Below are positions 50,297 to 62,390 of a DNA stretch of 64,000 nucleotides, in pieces. The notes under the pieces are model-generated. The model was not told the origin of the DNA. It ran no database searches and saw nothing but the letters and a program-made list of their open reading frames with translations. How positions within the stretch are numbered: the stretch's first letter is position 1; each line of letters opens with the position of its first letter. Origin of the DNA: Sipunculus nudus (Eukaryota; Annelida; Sipuncula; Golfingiida; Sipunculidae); NCBI GenBank assembly GCA_026874595.1, contig CM049310.1:44111058-44175057 (forward strand), read 5' to 3'. The translations under genes and the position numbers were made by a program.

Positions 50297-50995
50297 TACG
50301 CTCTTTACACAGCGCTTTACCTATAGGGCTACTTCCTATATCGTAAGGCGCTGTTTGTTATGACCTCGTATCCTGAATTGCAACACCAGAGGGGAGCACT
50401 GTATTTTTGTCCAATCAGATGAGACCTTGTGCTGGAAGCCAAAGCCAAGCGAGGAATACACGGAGCCAATCATATTCATTTCTTTTTGAGTGACAGCTCA
50501 TCCCCCAGCGTAACCGTCTGAACAGGCCACAGGCTCAGAGAGAATTGCCTCTGACGTGGTTTGCTTAGGGCCTTGGGCACATAGGATGCTCGGCCGGTGA
50601 GCTGTAATTCAAACGAAACGTAACAACAAAGGCTGCGTGCACACCTCGCTGGCTGGTTTCAGTTCTGCAGACAACAGATACATGGCTACGCTAACACAGT
50701 CATAATGTCATAATCGAATCGGTCGATGATGCGAGAATGCAGAGGGAGCAATTTAAATTTGACCGGAAACTAATCAAGCGGCGCTTGAAGCGCGGCAATG
50801 GGCGGAGCCAGGATGCCTGTCGAATGTTTGTTTATTGGCATCTGATTGGCTGCTTGTCACATCGTACCCACGTTTATTTCAGTGGACAACAAACCGCCAT
50901 CTGGTGTCTAAATATATCATAAACGGTCAGAGCTGGCAGCGTGAAAATCAGTTGCTTCTTTAGAAGCGCAAGATTTCCGCTGCCTCGGGAGCGTA
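50297..50995. mobile_element. Mutator-like non-autonomous element, copy 2
   Basis: Same orientation and same TACGCTC/GAGCGTA ends as the copy at 47106, differing at perhaps one base in ten by eye, and flanked by its own 9-bp duplication TTTCTGAGT. It keeps CCAAT (50411-50415), the GC box (50800-50809) and the CTCF-like motif (50894-50907). Different target duplications show two independent insertions rather than a segmental copy. Small open frames differ between the copies, so I call no protein. Confidence 0.8.
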
Positions 50996-52422
50996 TTTCT
51001 GAGTTAGCAGGCAAGAAATTCATGCAAACGGTCAACTTGACTGAATGACTTAACGGGTTGCCATTGATGTTTGTGTGCTTGTTGGACATAACTGCTGTAT
51101 GAGGCAGTTTCACATTCTTTACGCATCTTTGCTTGTATAAAATCAAGTTTGTCGGTCACCGATCAAAACCGGTGTCCGTGCACATGGGAGTTTAAGCTGT
51201 CTGCTTTTGGTAACATTTACATTCAGATTAAAGTTGTGATTTTGAGATTTACAGAATACTAATTACCACCAGTGTTGTGGTAAATGCTGGTAATTTGGCG
51301 TGAAGTGGAATAACCTCTGCATGGTGGAGAGATGTGGTCAAAGAAAAGAAGAAGGTTGAATTCATATAAATATTCATAAAGGTCAAAAAGCCGATGTTGA
51401 GCTCTGGTCGATGTTGCACCATGTATCTAGGTGTTATATGGAGACAGAATTTCACATAAAATAATATCTCCGGTGCCTTCTCTGGAAAAAATAATCAGCT
51501 TTTGTGCTGTTTTCCTTTAGTCAAAGACCAACATAAGCCAAGTATTTGGTTGCCGGTTAGATCAGTAAAGACCTGCTGTATTCGAGCCAAAATGTTATGG
51601 AAATATTAAACATCCTGGTAATGTATTCCTGGTTTTCTAATAAGACTTATGTGGGTGTGTTTCAGAACTAATTAAGGGTAAAGTTAAACAAAGACCAAAC
51701 TTTTTCTTTTATTACACCAGCCGGATGTATACGGGTTTCTCTTGTATTTTGATCGGACTACACGTTGGCTGCAGGTGTTAAATTAGTCAAATTGATATAT
51801 TTCTGCTGTATCGCAAGGATCAACAAATGATACCGGACACAGAGGCAGAATCAAAATCTTTATACTAAATGTCACGACTGCTGAAGAAATACCGATGTAG
51901 CGATTTCAAAATACCCCGCATCAGATTACTATAGTATGTTTATTTAAAAACAGAATTATTTGAAATATAGGAGAAATCAGTCTACAATTGACAGCTGCTG
52001 ATTGGATGATGTCATGTTAACCAACTAAAACAAAGATAAAGGCATAATAATTTACGATTTAGCTTAACCCGTAAGCAGTCGGGGGTGTGATCTGAAATCA
52101 GTTAACACCCGTGCTTAATTTAAAATCAACTTTTAAAATCATTTCAGACTATTGGGGGTAACATGAAATGGGGATTAGCATGCATGCAATCTTTACACTC
52201 CCGATGGGATTCCATGGACAGGTAAAACATGTTTGTTTTGTGCTGCTCCGAATAAAAACGTTATCTTGTATGAAATAAATAATAGAAAGTGCATGTGAAC
52301 TGTTTTGAATGCTAGACTATTATAATGGACATGAACACCTACATGCTTCCATTACATTGCGCCCGTCATTTTGTAACTGATTTCACAAATAGGTGTCAGG
52401 CATTTTAGTGCCTGGAATTTCG

Positions 52423-52578
52423 TGTTAAGAAGACAAATTGTTCAGGGGAAAATACTGGGCCGATCCGGGATTCGAACCAATGTTGGTGGCGTACATGTAC
52501 GGCGTTCCAACCGCATCGCTAGAAAAGCATGCTTCACTAGCGAGACAGTTCGGTCCGCTTTTATGTCACCCCGTAACT
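52423..52578 (-). repeat. 3' LTR of the TRIM element
   Basis: Direct-repeat partner of 52698-52855, in the same orientation. It keeps box A-like TAGCGATGCGG and box B-like GGTTCGAATCC in minus-strand reading. One outer base at the TG end appears changed (AGTTACGGGG). Confidence 0.7.
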
Positions 52579-52676
52579 CATCCCCTCTTTAGAGCGTTCT
52601 TCTACCAGAACAAGACTAATTATCCCAGGAGTGACACTTTGGTGAGCTTATTCCCTGGGCCACAAGGTTTACCGTC

Positions 52677-52694
52677 ATCCCGGACGAGCCCCCA
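52677..52694 (-). other. Primer-binding site for tRNA-Pro
   Basis: The minus strand reads TGGGGGCTCGTCCGGGAT, exactly complementary to the CCA-tailed 3' end of animal tRNA-Pro; it is the same primer site known from tRNA-Pro-primed retroelements. It begins three bases inside the 5' LTR, as expected for minus-strand priming. Confidence 0.85.
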
Positions 52695-52697
52695 TTT

Positions 52698-52855
52698 TGT
52701 TACGAAGACAAATTGTTCAGGGGAAAACATTGGGCCGATCTGGGATTCGGACCCACGTGGGTGGCGAACAAGTCCGGCGTACCAACCACTTCGCTAGAAA
52801 AGCAAGCCTTTTTTAAACGAGACTGTTTGGTCCGCTTTTATGTCACCCCGTAACA
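52698..52855 (-). repeat. 5' LTR of the TRIM element, with tRNA-like box A/box B
   Basis: Minus-strand LTR with termini TGTTACG and CGTAACA. Inside is TAGCGAAGTGGTTGG (box A-like; about 52789 down to 52775), followed about 40 nt later by GGGTCCGAATCC (box B-like). The related LTR at 52423-52578 has the closer GGTTCGAATCC. The anticodon stem does not fold well, so this is a tRNA-like Pol III promoter rather than a functional tRNA gene. Confidence 0.7.
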
Positions 52856-53805
52856 ATCGCTTAATATCAGAGGATTTAAGAGACTCTGTCCTAAACGCGC
52901 CAAGCCAATCCTAACCATTGGGATCATAGAGCACTCGAACTTATGTCAATTTTTTTTACGTTACTATATATGCTTCTGGAAAGAAGAAACACCGGTTTGA
53001 AGCTTGAAAATTTTTATTTTTTTTTTAAGTTGTGCGGTTCGTCTTCCAGGTAGTGTTTGTGAGTGTGTTTTGCGGAACTGATTGCGTCCGGTTCAAGTTT
53101 ATGTTCACGTATGTACAGGACTAAGCAAATGGTTTAAAAGCAAAATATTGGCAGATACCAAAATATTTTAAGGTGGAAATGCTATACGTCATGTATATTT
53201 AAGATAACTGATATGTGAACAGGCTCCTTTAGAATAGGCCCCTTTAATGTGTTCAATGTGTTACGTTTTAAATTTATATGTCTAGGTGACAGGACGTGAC
53301 GCATGCGAGCCCAACCTTAGATTTGTTAGGTTGTTGCTAATGTTTTAGATGAATTTACAAGCCCAACCAATCAGCGTCCATCAGAACACGTGATCAATGA
53401 CATCATTACCACTGTCGGTCGGCCGTGAAAATATAAAAGATAATTAATTCTAACACAAAATATCGCATTTTCTTAACATTTTACAGAGTATGAAGACATG
53501 TCCATAATGGTTCCAGTTACGATATTTGTATACCTGTTCTTTGTTCGGCGTCCTTAAAACGTGTATTTGTAATCACTTTCTGAAATGATTATACTGTATT
53601 GATAAAAGAGAAACACTTCAGTCTAACTATGGATATGATATCTAATTTTTTTTTTAAGTTGTAGCAAAATTAAGTCATAAACAAAATACAAAACTTATGG
53701 ATTAACAGGATTTGCTGAGGAAAACACGGTATTATTATAAATTTGAATGATTTTTATTTATAGGACCGAAATTCAAATGCAGTTTGTAAATGCTACTGAT
53801 GTTTT

Positions 53806-53853
<48 letters not shown>

Positions 53854-56027
53854 AAGTTAAAGTTATGATTATAAAAAAAAAATCCATAAGACTACGCCCA
53901 CGATGCATTAAAAATGCGTTTGACAAGTTATATGCACATAAAGATATAAAACTTAATATAACTTTATTATCACAAAATAAGGGACTTTCTGTGTTATATC
54001 TTTTTTTATTAAAACCCTCAAAATTGAAGGAGTTTTGGAATGTTTTTACCTAGACCACATTTCAGCACTTTGAAGATTTTGAGTATGTCCTCTAATTGAT
54101 ACAAAATCAGTTTTCTTTTTTTTATATATATATCACGCACATCTAACGTGTTGTCTTCGACGATCCAACTTACACGCGAAAAAGGTAACACATCCGGGCG
54201 ACTTTACACGACATTTGTAAAATTGTAAATATTATAAGGTACACTAGCTGGCATATATTTCACGTAAACTAAGCTTTTTCAATGAAACTTTACTCCAATC
54301 AGGTCAAATAGCATTTGAGCATTTATAGCATTTCGTTTTAGCATTTAATTCCACGAAGTCTAAAGTAAAATTACAGTGTGTGGGCGGCAGTGGCTAATAT
54401 TCAGAATTTGTTAAAAAAGTTCGAGTGACACATTTCGATTTTTGATGCTGGTTGTATCGTCATCACATATTTGCGGTTAATGCCCATAAAAATAAAGTGT
54501 TCTTTCAAACTTTGAGGGTAGATAGATCTGGATTTAATCAATGACTCAGATAAAATGTTATGGTACACGATAAAAGCGTATCATTCCTGATGTACGTAGA
54601 CATTTAAACTGTCTGGGCCACTTCTTCCAGTTGGTCTCAGATGCATGCGACCTTTTTCTGACTGTCGTAAAAGTAAGCCGAGACCACTGATGGTTATTCG
54701 GATTTATATGTGTCGCAAAAATAAAAGTGATTTTGCAACACCAGCCTCGAATGCTTTGGGCAAGGTCAAGCAACCACAAGTAAAACCACATACCGGAAAG
54801 ACAGTATTTATACTGCTTGCTTGTTGTGTCATGCAGCAAATCTGCCCACAACAGTTACTGGCAACTACAAAACAAATATCTATAAACACTTTTATATTGT
54901 ATCTCGGTAAGTGTAGGCGCGCCTTCGCATCATTATCTCAGGTGATCACTAACTCAATATATTGGACTAAGTGTGAATGTTATTCTTTCATGTTTGCATG
55001 AAAAATAATTCTTATATATAATTAGTGCATGTTCCTTAATAATTATTGTCATGAATTTAGTAAGATGATCATGCTGTGCAGCCCTTATTATAGTATTAGT
55101 ATATAAAATTATTGCAGGTAGTTAAGATAATATTTGTTATGAATGTAGTTAAATGATCGTGTTGTGAACTTCGGTACTCGAGGATATAAGAATTCCTATA
55201 ATTCATTTAGTATTAAGCATATTGGCTTTATATTTAAAACATAGCCAGATTATAGTAAGTTAATTTTATTCCGGGAGTGATTTTGTTATAAGGGGTTTTT
55301 TATGTGCAGCTTAAGTTAAGTTGTAAATGGTGAAATAACGTCTATATTAAGTAATGGTTTTATACTATTTTCTACATTTTAATTCATTGGGTTTTATTTT
55401 TATATTTTATATTTAATTTAATTTTTTAAGTAGTTTTTGTATAATGTTTTATTTATTTAAATAGGATACATAAATTAGGTTTAAACCTACTTTGTAATGT
55501 ATACCCATATGACGCTTGGAATTAAAGATTTTATCTGATTGTTTTAGACAACAACAGGTTTACAAGGTTTCCACAACCCTCTGCATATATGATGGTCTAT
55601 TTAATAGGGGGAATGAGAGTCATGGGTTATTTTATATGTGCAGAATGCCTAAATATTAAAACAAATTGGGTAACAGGAAAAGACAGCATGTTATTGCTGA
55701 GAAAAACTGATCGAATTTTTTTGTTAAGATAGTCTCAAGAAACTGTATTACAGAGTTGCTCCATTTATTTAATCTTCGTTAAAAAACTTCAGTCTGTATT
55801 TTGTTCCATATAAATGAACTCTGCTGCAAACACTTAATTGTGGCCACAGACAAACAATAGAAAGTTGCCCCAACAAATATTAACAAAATTGAAAGTATAA
55901 TTAATATTTGGAATATTAAGTTTAAAGGTGTACCTTTGTGTACAGAAGGAAGGAATACCATTTTAGGGTAGGAAGCCATACCTTCATACTCTAACAGTTA
56001 GTGCAGGAAGGGGCGTTGTTCGGACAG
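52856..56027. other. Intergenic with a (TA)n tract
   Basis: A moderately complex stretch at 54560-55000 has frames on both strands over the same bases, as expected by chance. No gene called. Confidence 0.45.
53810..53849. repeat. (TA)n microsatellite
   Basis: About 40 bp of TA. Confidence 0.9.
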
Positions 56028-57598
56028 TACCGTATTTCCTTGAATAGACCCCCGGGCGTTTATTTTTTTCAAACCCTGCTTTACCCCGGCGTCTAAACAA
56101 GGCCGGCTTCTATTTAAGGCCGGCGTTTATAAAAAAATTTACATAATCAGGCTCATCAGACACACTAAAAAAATTGAACACGCCGAAACAATAAACGCGC
56201 CGGTCACTACTGAGGGACAAAAGTGAAAACATCGCCGGTACACGGATTGTGTTTACGAAATATCCTTAGATGCCATAGGGCTACGGTACACGCGCAATCT
56301 CCCCAATCACGCACCATAATAAGAATTAACGGGGAGTCACAGCGAGAGATTGCAGTTGTTCACACAAGAATCTGTCCGCCCGGGCCTCTCGAAACCATGT
56401 ACCCAGGTGTTTCATGTGGCTGTTCCATCTATTTTACACCGCATGTTGTTGGTAACATTGTTTCCCTCTTAACACGGGTGGCTCTTCCATGAACTGTTCT
56501 CCGCGTACAACTGGTAACATCGGTTACATCCAAATACGGGGGATTGGTACTTAAAAAGACACAGCGTAAATCATTTTCATGACACTTTACTCCCGTCAAA
56601 TATTCAACTGATTCAGCTCAACACAGCAAATTCAAGCGTTTCTGACCTGGTTTAAACTGAACACGGGTGGCTCTTCCCTTAACTGTGTACCGTGGACAAC
56701 GGGTATTATTTGTTCCATCGAAAAACATGGGGCTGGTACGTATGACGGCACTTCGTAATTCGTTTTCATGACACTTTCCGTCCGACTTTTAACCGATTCA
56801 GCTTGACACAGCGCATTGAAGCGTTTTCGACCTGGTATATACCTGTATGTGACATTTACTGCCCGGAATATTTCTGAACATATTGTTTTGAACAAGAGTA
56901 AATACTATTTTCAACTTTAAAGTTTATCTTAGGAGCGTGGTTTTGGTAACAGTGGGGACGCACTTAAAAGCACTTAACAATGAACGTATTGAACGTAATT
57001 TGGCTCGACAGTAGCTACAAATTGTACCGATTGACACCATTGTTTGGTGTCTTCATGCTACACATGAAATATGTGGCAAAACGTACTTGAACAGTTCTGT
57101 TCAACTATCCGTGAGGTATACTTTTACTGTACCAAGTTAAACTGCTTGTATCAGGCGGTTTTATTTTTATCTAGCTTGACAGCAGTAATAGTGTTAGCAT
57201 CCCACTGCTGTCGTGTTTGTGTAGCGTTTATTAGGATCGGTGATCGGCTTTAATAATAAAGGACGAATCGAGAATATTTGGTGTCCCTCATGCAGAGAAA
57301 CAGGCATTCACGTAAGATAAAATAAAATTACAGAAGCATTAAATATATTATCAATAAAACACAAACCGAAATTAATACAACAATCTATGGTCAATTTGCC
57401 CGGTAAATGCACCAGTTATAGGGAAGAGATAAGACTTCTGGCAGCAAACATGGAAACTACTCTGACACCAGGCCTGTGACAACAGGCCGGTGCCTATTTA
57501 AGGCCGGCTTTTATTTTTCTGGGACACCGTTTCATCCCGGCGACTAAACAAGGCAGGCGACTGTTTAAGGCCCGGCGTCTGATCAAGGAAATACGGTA
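56028..57598. mobile_element. 1.57 kb TIR element, CCGTATTTCCTTGA termini
   Basis: The left edge reads TACCGTATTTCCTTGA and the right edge is its exact inverted form (TCAAGGAAATACGGTA). Subterminal blocks repeat GGCCGGC...TATTTAAGGCCGGC near both ends. The interior carries a tandem pair of about 185 bp (see 56472). No transposase is visible, so it is non-autonomous. TA at both edges may be the target duplication. Similar CCGTATTTCC-bounded repeats are widespread in marine invertebrates by my recollection. Confidence 0.7.
56472..56840 (+). repeat. Tandem pair of about 185 bp inside the CCGTATTTCC element
   Basis: Unit 1 (about 56474-56658) and unit 2 (about 56659-56840) both start acacgggtggctcttcc and both carry ttttcatgacactttac/cc, gattcagct and gacctggt in the same order. 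Divergence is moderate by eye. Confidence 0.65.
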
Positions 57599-59277
57599 AG
57601 TGTATTGGGACGTGAACGTGTATTTTCCTGCACTAACTGTTCGGGATGGAAGGGCTGTTATTTGAAATTCCTATCCGCCAGTTTTCAAACTTTCCGAGCA
57701 ATCGCCCTGACTTTTTTAAAGAAAGGTAAAAGAGACAGGTTATGTGTGCCTTTTAACTTCGACATCGTCAGGAATCGGATATGGCTGCCAGGCAGCTATC
57801 CTAGAATTATCTTCATGATCGTTAAGTCCCGAACCATTTAAACCGTGGCACGGAAAGTTAATCTTAAGATTGATCTATATAAAATAATGTGCTGTATCCA
57901 TTTGCTTTGTCAGAAATACGGAATATCGGAATCGTCAGAGATAGCCGCCAGATCATGGAAATTGGGCATGATGAGACACTATGTTAGAAACTGTATGTAT
58001 GGTCATTTCTACTTGTAATTACGATGCTTGAGCACGCTTTAACACGCTACCCACACACACACACGCAAATACACACACAGTTTCTTTTCCTCTGGTATGA
58101 TTTGTCGCACGACATGAAATTAATCAATCAGTTTAATTTAGTAATGCTGGTTTTTGTCTAACCGCAAGTCCTTTTGCCGTGTTGAGTTTCCCTTTCTCGT
58201 GTCATCTCTGTGGAAGCCAGAGATTCACTTTATAAATTACTTTTCTTTTGAAGTTTTATCTCAGAATTCTTGCAATAACAAAACAAGACCCATATTCCAT
58301 AATAAAGATGACATGATTCGCCTTCAAAATTCAGTTCACCATTGCTACCTGGAAAGATATATGTAATTAACTGAGAAAATAGAGTATTCCGTTGCTGTTT
58401 AATCCACGACATTTTATTAGAATAAGGGTAATAATTGTATTTTATTAGGCAAAAGCAGATCACTGTAACTGCAGTCCCCAAACGCCCCGCACCACATGTA
58501 GGACAGTGGAAAGGAACTATGCAATCTGATTCCAAACTGTACCCGTTTTTATCGCTAATCACTATGGTTAAGTGACCAAGCTGTCCAACTTTTCATGTGT
58601 TATGCATGAGATTTTCTTATCAATAAACAGGTTTCAGTTAAGAAATTGGATCAAAGTGTTTTTGGAATCATTACAATAATAAAATATAAATAAAAAAGAA
58701 GCTCTCAACCGAAGGTTTAGGAAGCCGCCAAATTTGATGATGAAGTGTTTAAATTGTCTTGATGTAATATCTTAATAATCAAATATATAATAAAAAACAG
58801 ATCACTTATTTATTTTAAATTTATCGCCTTCGTACCGTCTGGTTAAACCAAAAGTGACTTAAATCATCTTCTTGGAAATTAAGCCTCTCAGATAGGAAAA
58901 GGAGATGTATATAGGGGTTGATGGGTTTATTTATTTATTTTTTTTTGGGGGGGGGGGGGGTCGTTAAAATCCAAATAGTGCAAAACGTCGACTTAGATAT
59001 TTTTTTTTCTTTTTCTCTTCATCTGAACGTATTCTTGCTGTACCTACAATAAACCTGATTTTCCAGAAAAAGTCGAATAAGAGACAAGAAAAATAGCCGG
59101 AGGAGGCGATTTACACCTTGTATTTACCAAGACCCCAAGCGCCCCTAGTGGACTGATCGTTGTCCATTCGGACTAAAGTTGTCAATCAGAACCAAAGCTT
59201 TACTTTTAGACCAAAAAGTAAACTTTTGCATCAATTTGAAATTAAAATAGTTATTTTATTATTATCGGCCCTGCCCT

Positions 59278-59296
59278 CCCCCCCCCCCCCCCCCCC
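59278..59296 (+). repeat. Poly-C run
   Basis: About 19 C followed by (AC)n. Similar runs are C at 13843-13855 and G at 58947-58960. Confidence 0.85.
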
Positions 59297-59912
59297 GCAC
59301 ACACACACTCACACTATACGATTTCCATTAATGCACTGACGTAAATTCTGAATCAGTTTACGTTTTATTTACAAAACATGAATTTACCTTAACTATTCTG
59401 CATTTCAGAAATCCATTTGATCACAAAGCACCAACAGAAAAACACCAAATCATGTCCCGAGAACTAGTCCATGTAGTTTATATCCAGTACAACTGCTCAC
59501 AGGTATTTAAAAATAAGCCAAAGACAGTGTCATGTTACATTTCGTGAATATTCACTGTAACCGAAAAAAAAACCACATACATCCTTCATCTTGAAAACAA
59601 GCGTACATTCAGTGCTATAGTACAGAGGACCGTTAACCTACATTTTCTGAATTAATATATCAAATATCTTAAGATGATGAACATTAACTCACCCACGTTT
59701 TCTCTGGCAATCTTTTTCCTCTTGAATGTCAGAAACGCCTTGGTTAAGAGAAATTGAAAAGTAGGATTATTGATTTTGTCTGTTATGACATTACACGTCA
59801 ACCTTTCAGCTAATGACAATTTGCAATTAATGGTGTATTTTTTAAATTTAGAACATATTTTTGGTGATGTTAACGCATCCATTATTGATGCTGGTTGAAC
59901 TATGTACTATGA

Positions 59913-59966
59913 ACATCTGCAGAATTCCATTCCGGTTCCTTCGGAGTTCGTGACAGGGCGAACAAC
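59913..59966 (-). repeat. SINE family A, short inverted fragment
   Basis: In minus reading: gttcgccctgtcacgaactc, then ccggaatggaattctgcaga. This matches ccctgtcacagtctg and ccggaatggatttctgcaga in the 40832 SINE. Only about 55 bp is recognisable. Confidence 0.4.
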
Positions 59967-61066
59967 TGATTATCCTATGTTATTGTAAATATATTAAAAG
60001 AACGCTTTCAGCCTCAAAAGAAAGTAGTTTGTCAGAAAAATACCATGGAAATGTAATGTTCCGGGGATGATTATAAGAAGGAGATGGTGCATGGAGTTTC
60101 TAGGTGTTTTTTTTTACAATTTGTATGACGTTGAGGTAAGCGGACAAAACTGATTAAACAAGAAGAAATCCTGTTACACTTTGATTGATAAATAATTACA
60201 AATATCTTTCTCTCTAATTGCAAACTTATTTTATTTACTAAAATAATCAAGAATGGTCGTTGGTTCAAATATTATGTGGACTTTGACACTCATTCATTTC
60301 TTATAATTTTCTTACAAGAATAGAATTGTTATAGTATGAAATATAATAGATATAAAGGACCATTTAGATTTATGTTATTTACGTCTTTAAATTTCCAAAT
60401 CAAATCATCAATTCAATCGATTTAGTAAAAAAAATTAGGTAAATTAGAGAGAATAATTTTAAGGGGAAACTGCCACTTGTCTTATTCAGCTTGATTTTAA
60501 ATTTAGATAAAAAAAAAGACCAGAATAGAAGTTGTTAAAACATATTTGTAAGGTTGGAAACCCAGGTAGGTCCTGTAAATCCCTGTGTATATCCAAACGT
60601 TTACTAGCAAAATAATGTCTGTAAGTGATGCGAGGGTTATAAGCCCTCTTCATTAGCAATTAATTTGCCTCCTGATATAAAAACCCAAAAAGCCAATGGA
60701 CTGCAAAACGGAAAGTTTGGGCCGTTTCAACGAAGTTTAGCTTTAACGATGTTCAAAGCCATTGGTTTAAATTTAATCGTAACATATCGCCAATCAAATT
60801 CCGAATAAAAACAGCTCAATCTCTGAAGGATTCAAAGTGCAGTTATTGTATTGAGTGGTATGTAACCCAGCCATCATTTAAAAGTCGTGTAAATGAACCA
60901 TAATAATAAGGAAGATGTTCTTGGCTTTTAACCGATAATCACAGAGCACATTTCTGACAGAACGTCTTTCTTCCTTGTTTCTGCATTTTATTCCCTTTTA
61001 TAAATACAGTTCACTAATTATCTTTCGCATAAATGGCTGAGACCGCAGAGCGAAGTGTAGTTTGTT

Positions 61067-61236
61067 TAGGGGCGGATCCAGGATTTTGGAAAGGGGAGAG
61101 TCCAATCAAGGAAGATGAATAAGACAGGTCCTCTTATCGGAAAAGGGAGACTAGTTTAAACCCCTGAAAAAAAAGATTTTGCGGCTAAAAAGAAGGGGGT
61201 TCGGACCCCCTGGACCCCCCTCTGGATCCGCCACTG
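61067..61236 (+). mobile_element. hAT-like MITE, copy 3
   Basis: AGGGGCGGATCCAGG to CTGGATCCGCCACTG, with flanks close to TTGTTT on both sides. Opposite orientation to the other two copies and with a more decayed interior. Confidence 0.6.
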
Positions 61237-61587
61237 TTGTTTGAGATTTCAAATGCATTTTGCTTTTGACCGATTTTAATCTAGGCAGCGCTGTTCATTT
61301 ATTATTTTACATGTTTTAGATAAACTGATTTGAATAGCGTGATATTAGCACATGCAAAGTGACAAGCAATCGTTTAATAATAGAACTGAACTCCTCTTAC
61401 CCATTTTCTTCGACAGAGGGATTCTTGGTTAATCTGAGAAAGCTGCGTCAGGTGAATAATTTCAGGATGAAGCCGCCTACGGCGACAAAAATTATATCGT
61501 TAGTAATGTGATATGTATAGATATATCTTCCCTGAGTCTTGCAAACGAGCGCGAGAGATGTATGAATACACAGAAAAAGTCGGTTCA

Positions 61588-61660
61588 CTCCGTGTGGGGA
61601 TCGAACCTATGACCTTGCGATTGACGGTCGTTTGCTCTTCCACTGAGCTAATGGTCTGAT
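61588..61660 (-). repeat. tRNA-Asp-like sequence: pseudogene or SINE head
   Basis: The minus strand has a perfect box A (TAGCTCAGTGGAAGAGC) and box B (AGGTTCGATCCC). The anticodon loop CCGTCAA gives anticodon GTC (Asp). Acceptor, anticodon and T stems pair only partly (acceptor about 4 of 7), so a working tRNA is unlikely. The continuing CGACTTTTTCTGTG is a plausible SINE body or terminator. Confidence 0.45.
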
Positions 61661-62390
61661 CGCCAAACCCTCTGTCTATTAGCACAATTTTGTAGGAACC
61701 AGCGAAGTGACATCACAGTAGTGACGTCAGAGTCACATGCAGCAGGAAGAACTGATTAGCTTTTATGGTGTGAAGCATATACTAGTATAATGTAGAGGGA
61801 TGTATGATTATTCATGTTGATTCATTGAGCTAGAATATAAATGATTTTCACGTGAAAACATGTGATTAACTGACTGTGGATAATGATTGACAGAGAGGAC
61901 ATTCATGTTTTATTGAGAATATACAATAACCTTTCGGCTCTCAATGAGGGTCATATATGTTTTTGTCACGTGTTAAGAACAGCTTTTTTGTCCGAGGGAT
62001 CGTTATTCGGTCACATCGCGTCCCTTAACCGATATCTGAGGGTCTGTAAACAAGTCTTCGGAAATTTGAAACTTTAAACCATAATTTTAACCGTTTATCT
62101 CAAAATAAATTCTTCCATATTGTTACAGTCTAAATGAATATAAAGAATTAGTTGTCACCCCTACTTCATGAAAAACGATCGAGGTTCTATTTTCTCCATT
62201 GGTCAGTAGTAGAACTATTTAAAGAGGGTGCTAGGGAAGGCAGGATTCAGTTGCATTGCTTACTGCATTTACCACAATATTATTTATCCGAACAATATCC
62301 TTGAACCCGAGATGCTCGGGTAGTCGGGGTCGTTTACTGTACTGGACTTGTCATGTACGATTGATCCAGAACTGCACGCAATTATTAAGG

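Larger units (their letters stand above)
52423..52855 (-). mobile_element. TRIM-type miniature LTR retrotransposon
   Basis: Two direct repeats of about 155 bp flank 120 bp. On the minus strand each repeat runs from TGTTACGGGG to CGTAACA, the TG...CA ends of an LTR. The 5' LTR is 52698-52855 and the 3' LTR is about 52423-52578. Three bases after the 5' LTR lies an 18-nt primer-binding site matching tRNA-Pro (52677-52694). Just before the 3' LTR a purine run (AAAGAGGGGA) fits a polypurine tract. There is no room for gag or pol, so it must be mobilised in trans. The LTRs differ at many positions, and flanks ttcg/atcg are only a near-match target duplication, so the insertion is old or the two LTRs have different histories. 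Confidence 0.8.
57599..61066. other. Intergenic
   Basis: Only G/C homopolymers and a SINE fragment at 59913 stand out. Confidence 0.45.

Noticed and set aside
52438..52797. 119-codon open frame
   Set aside because: Runs antisense through both TRIM LTRs; not a gene.
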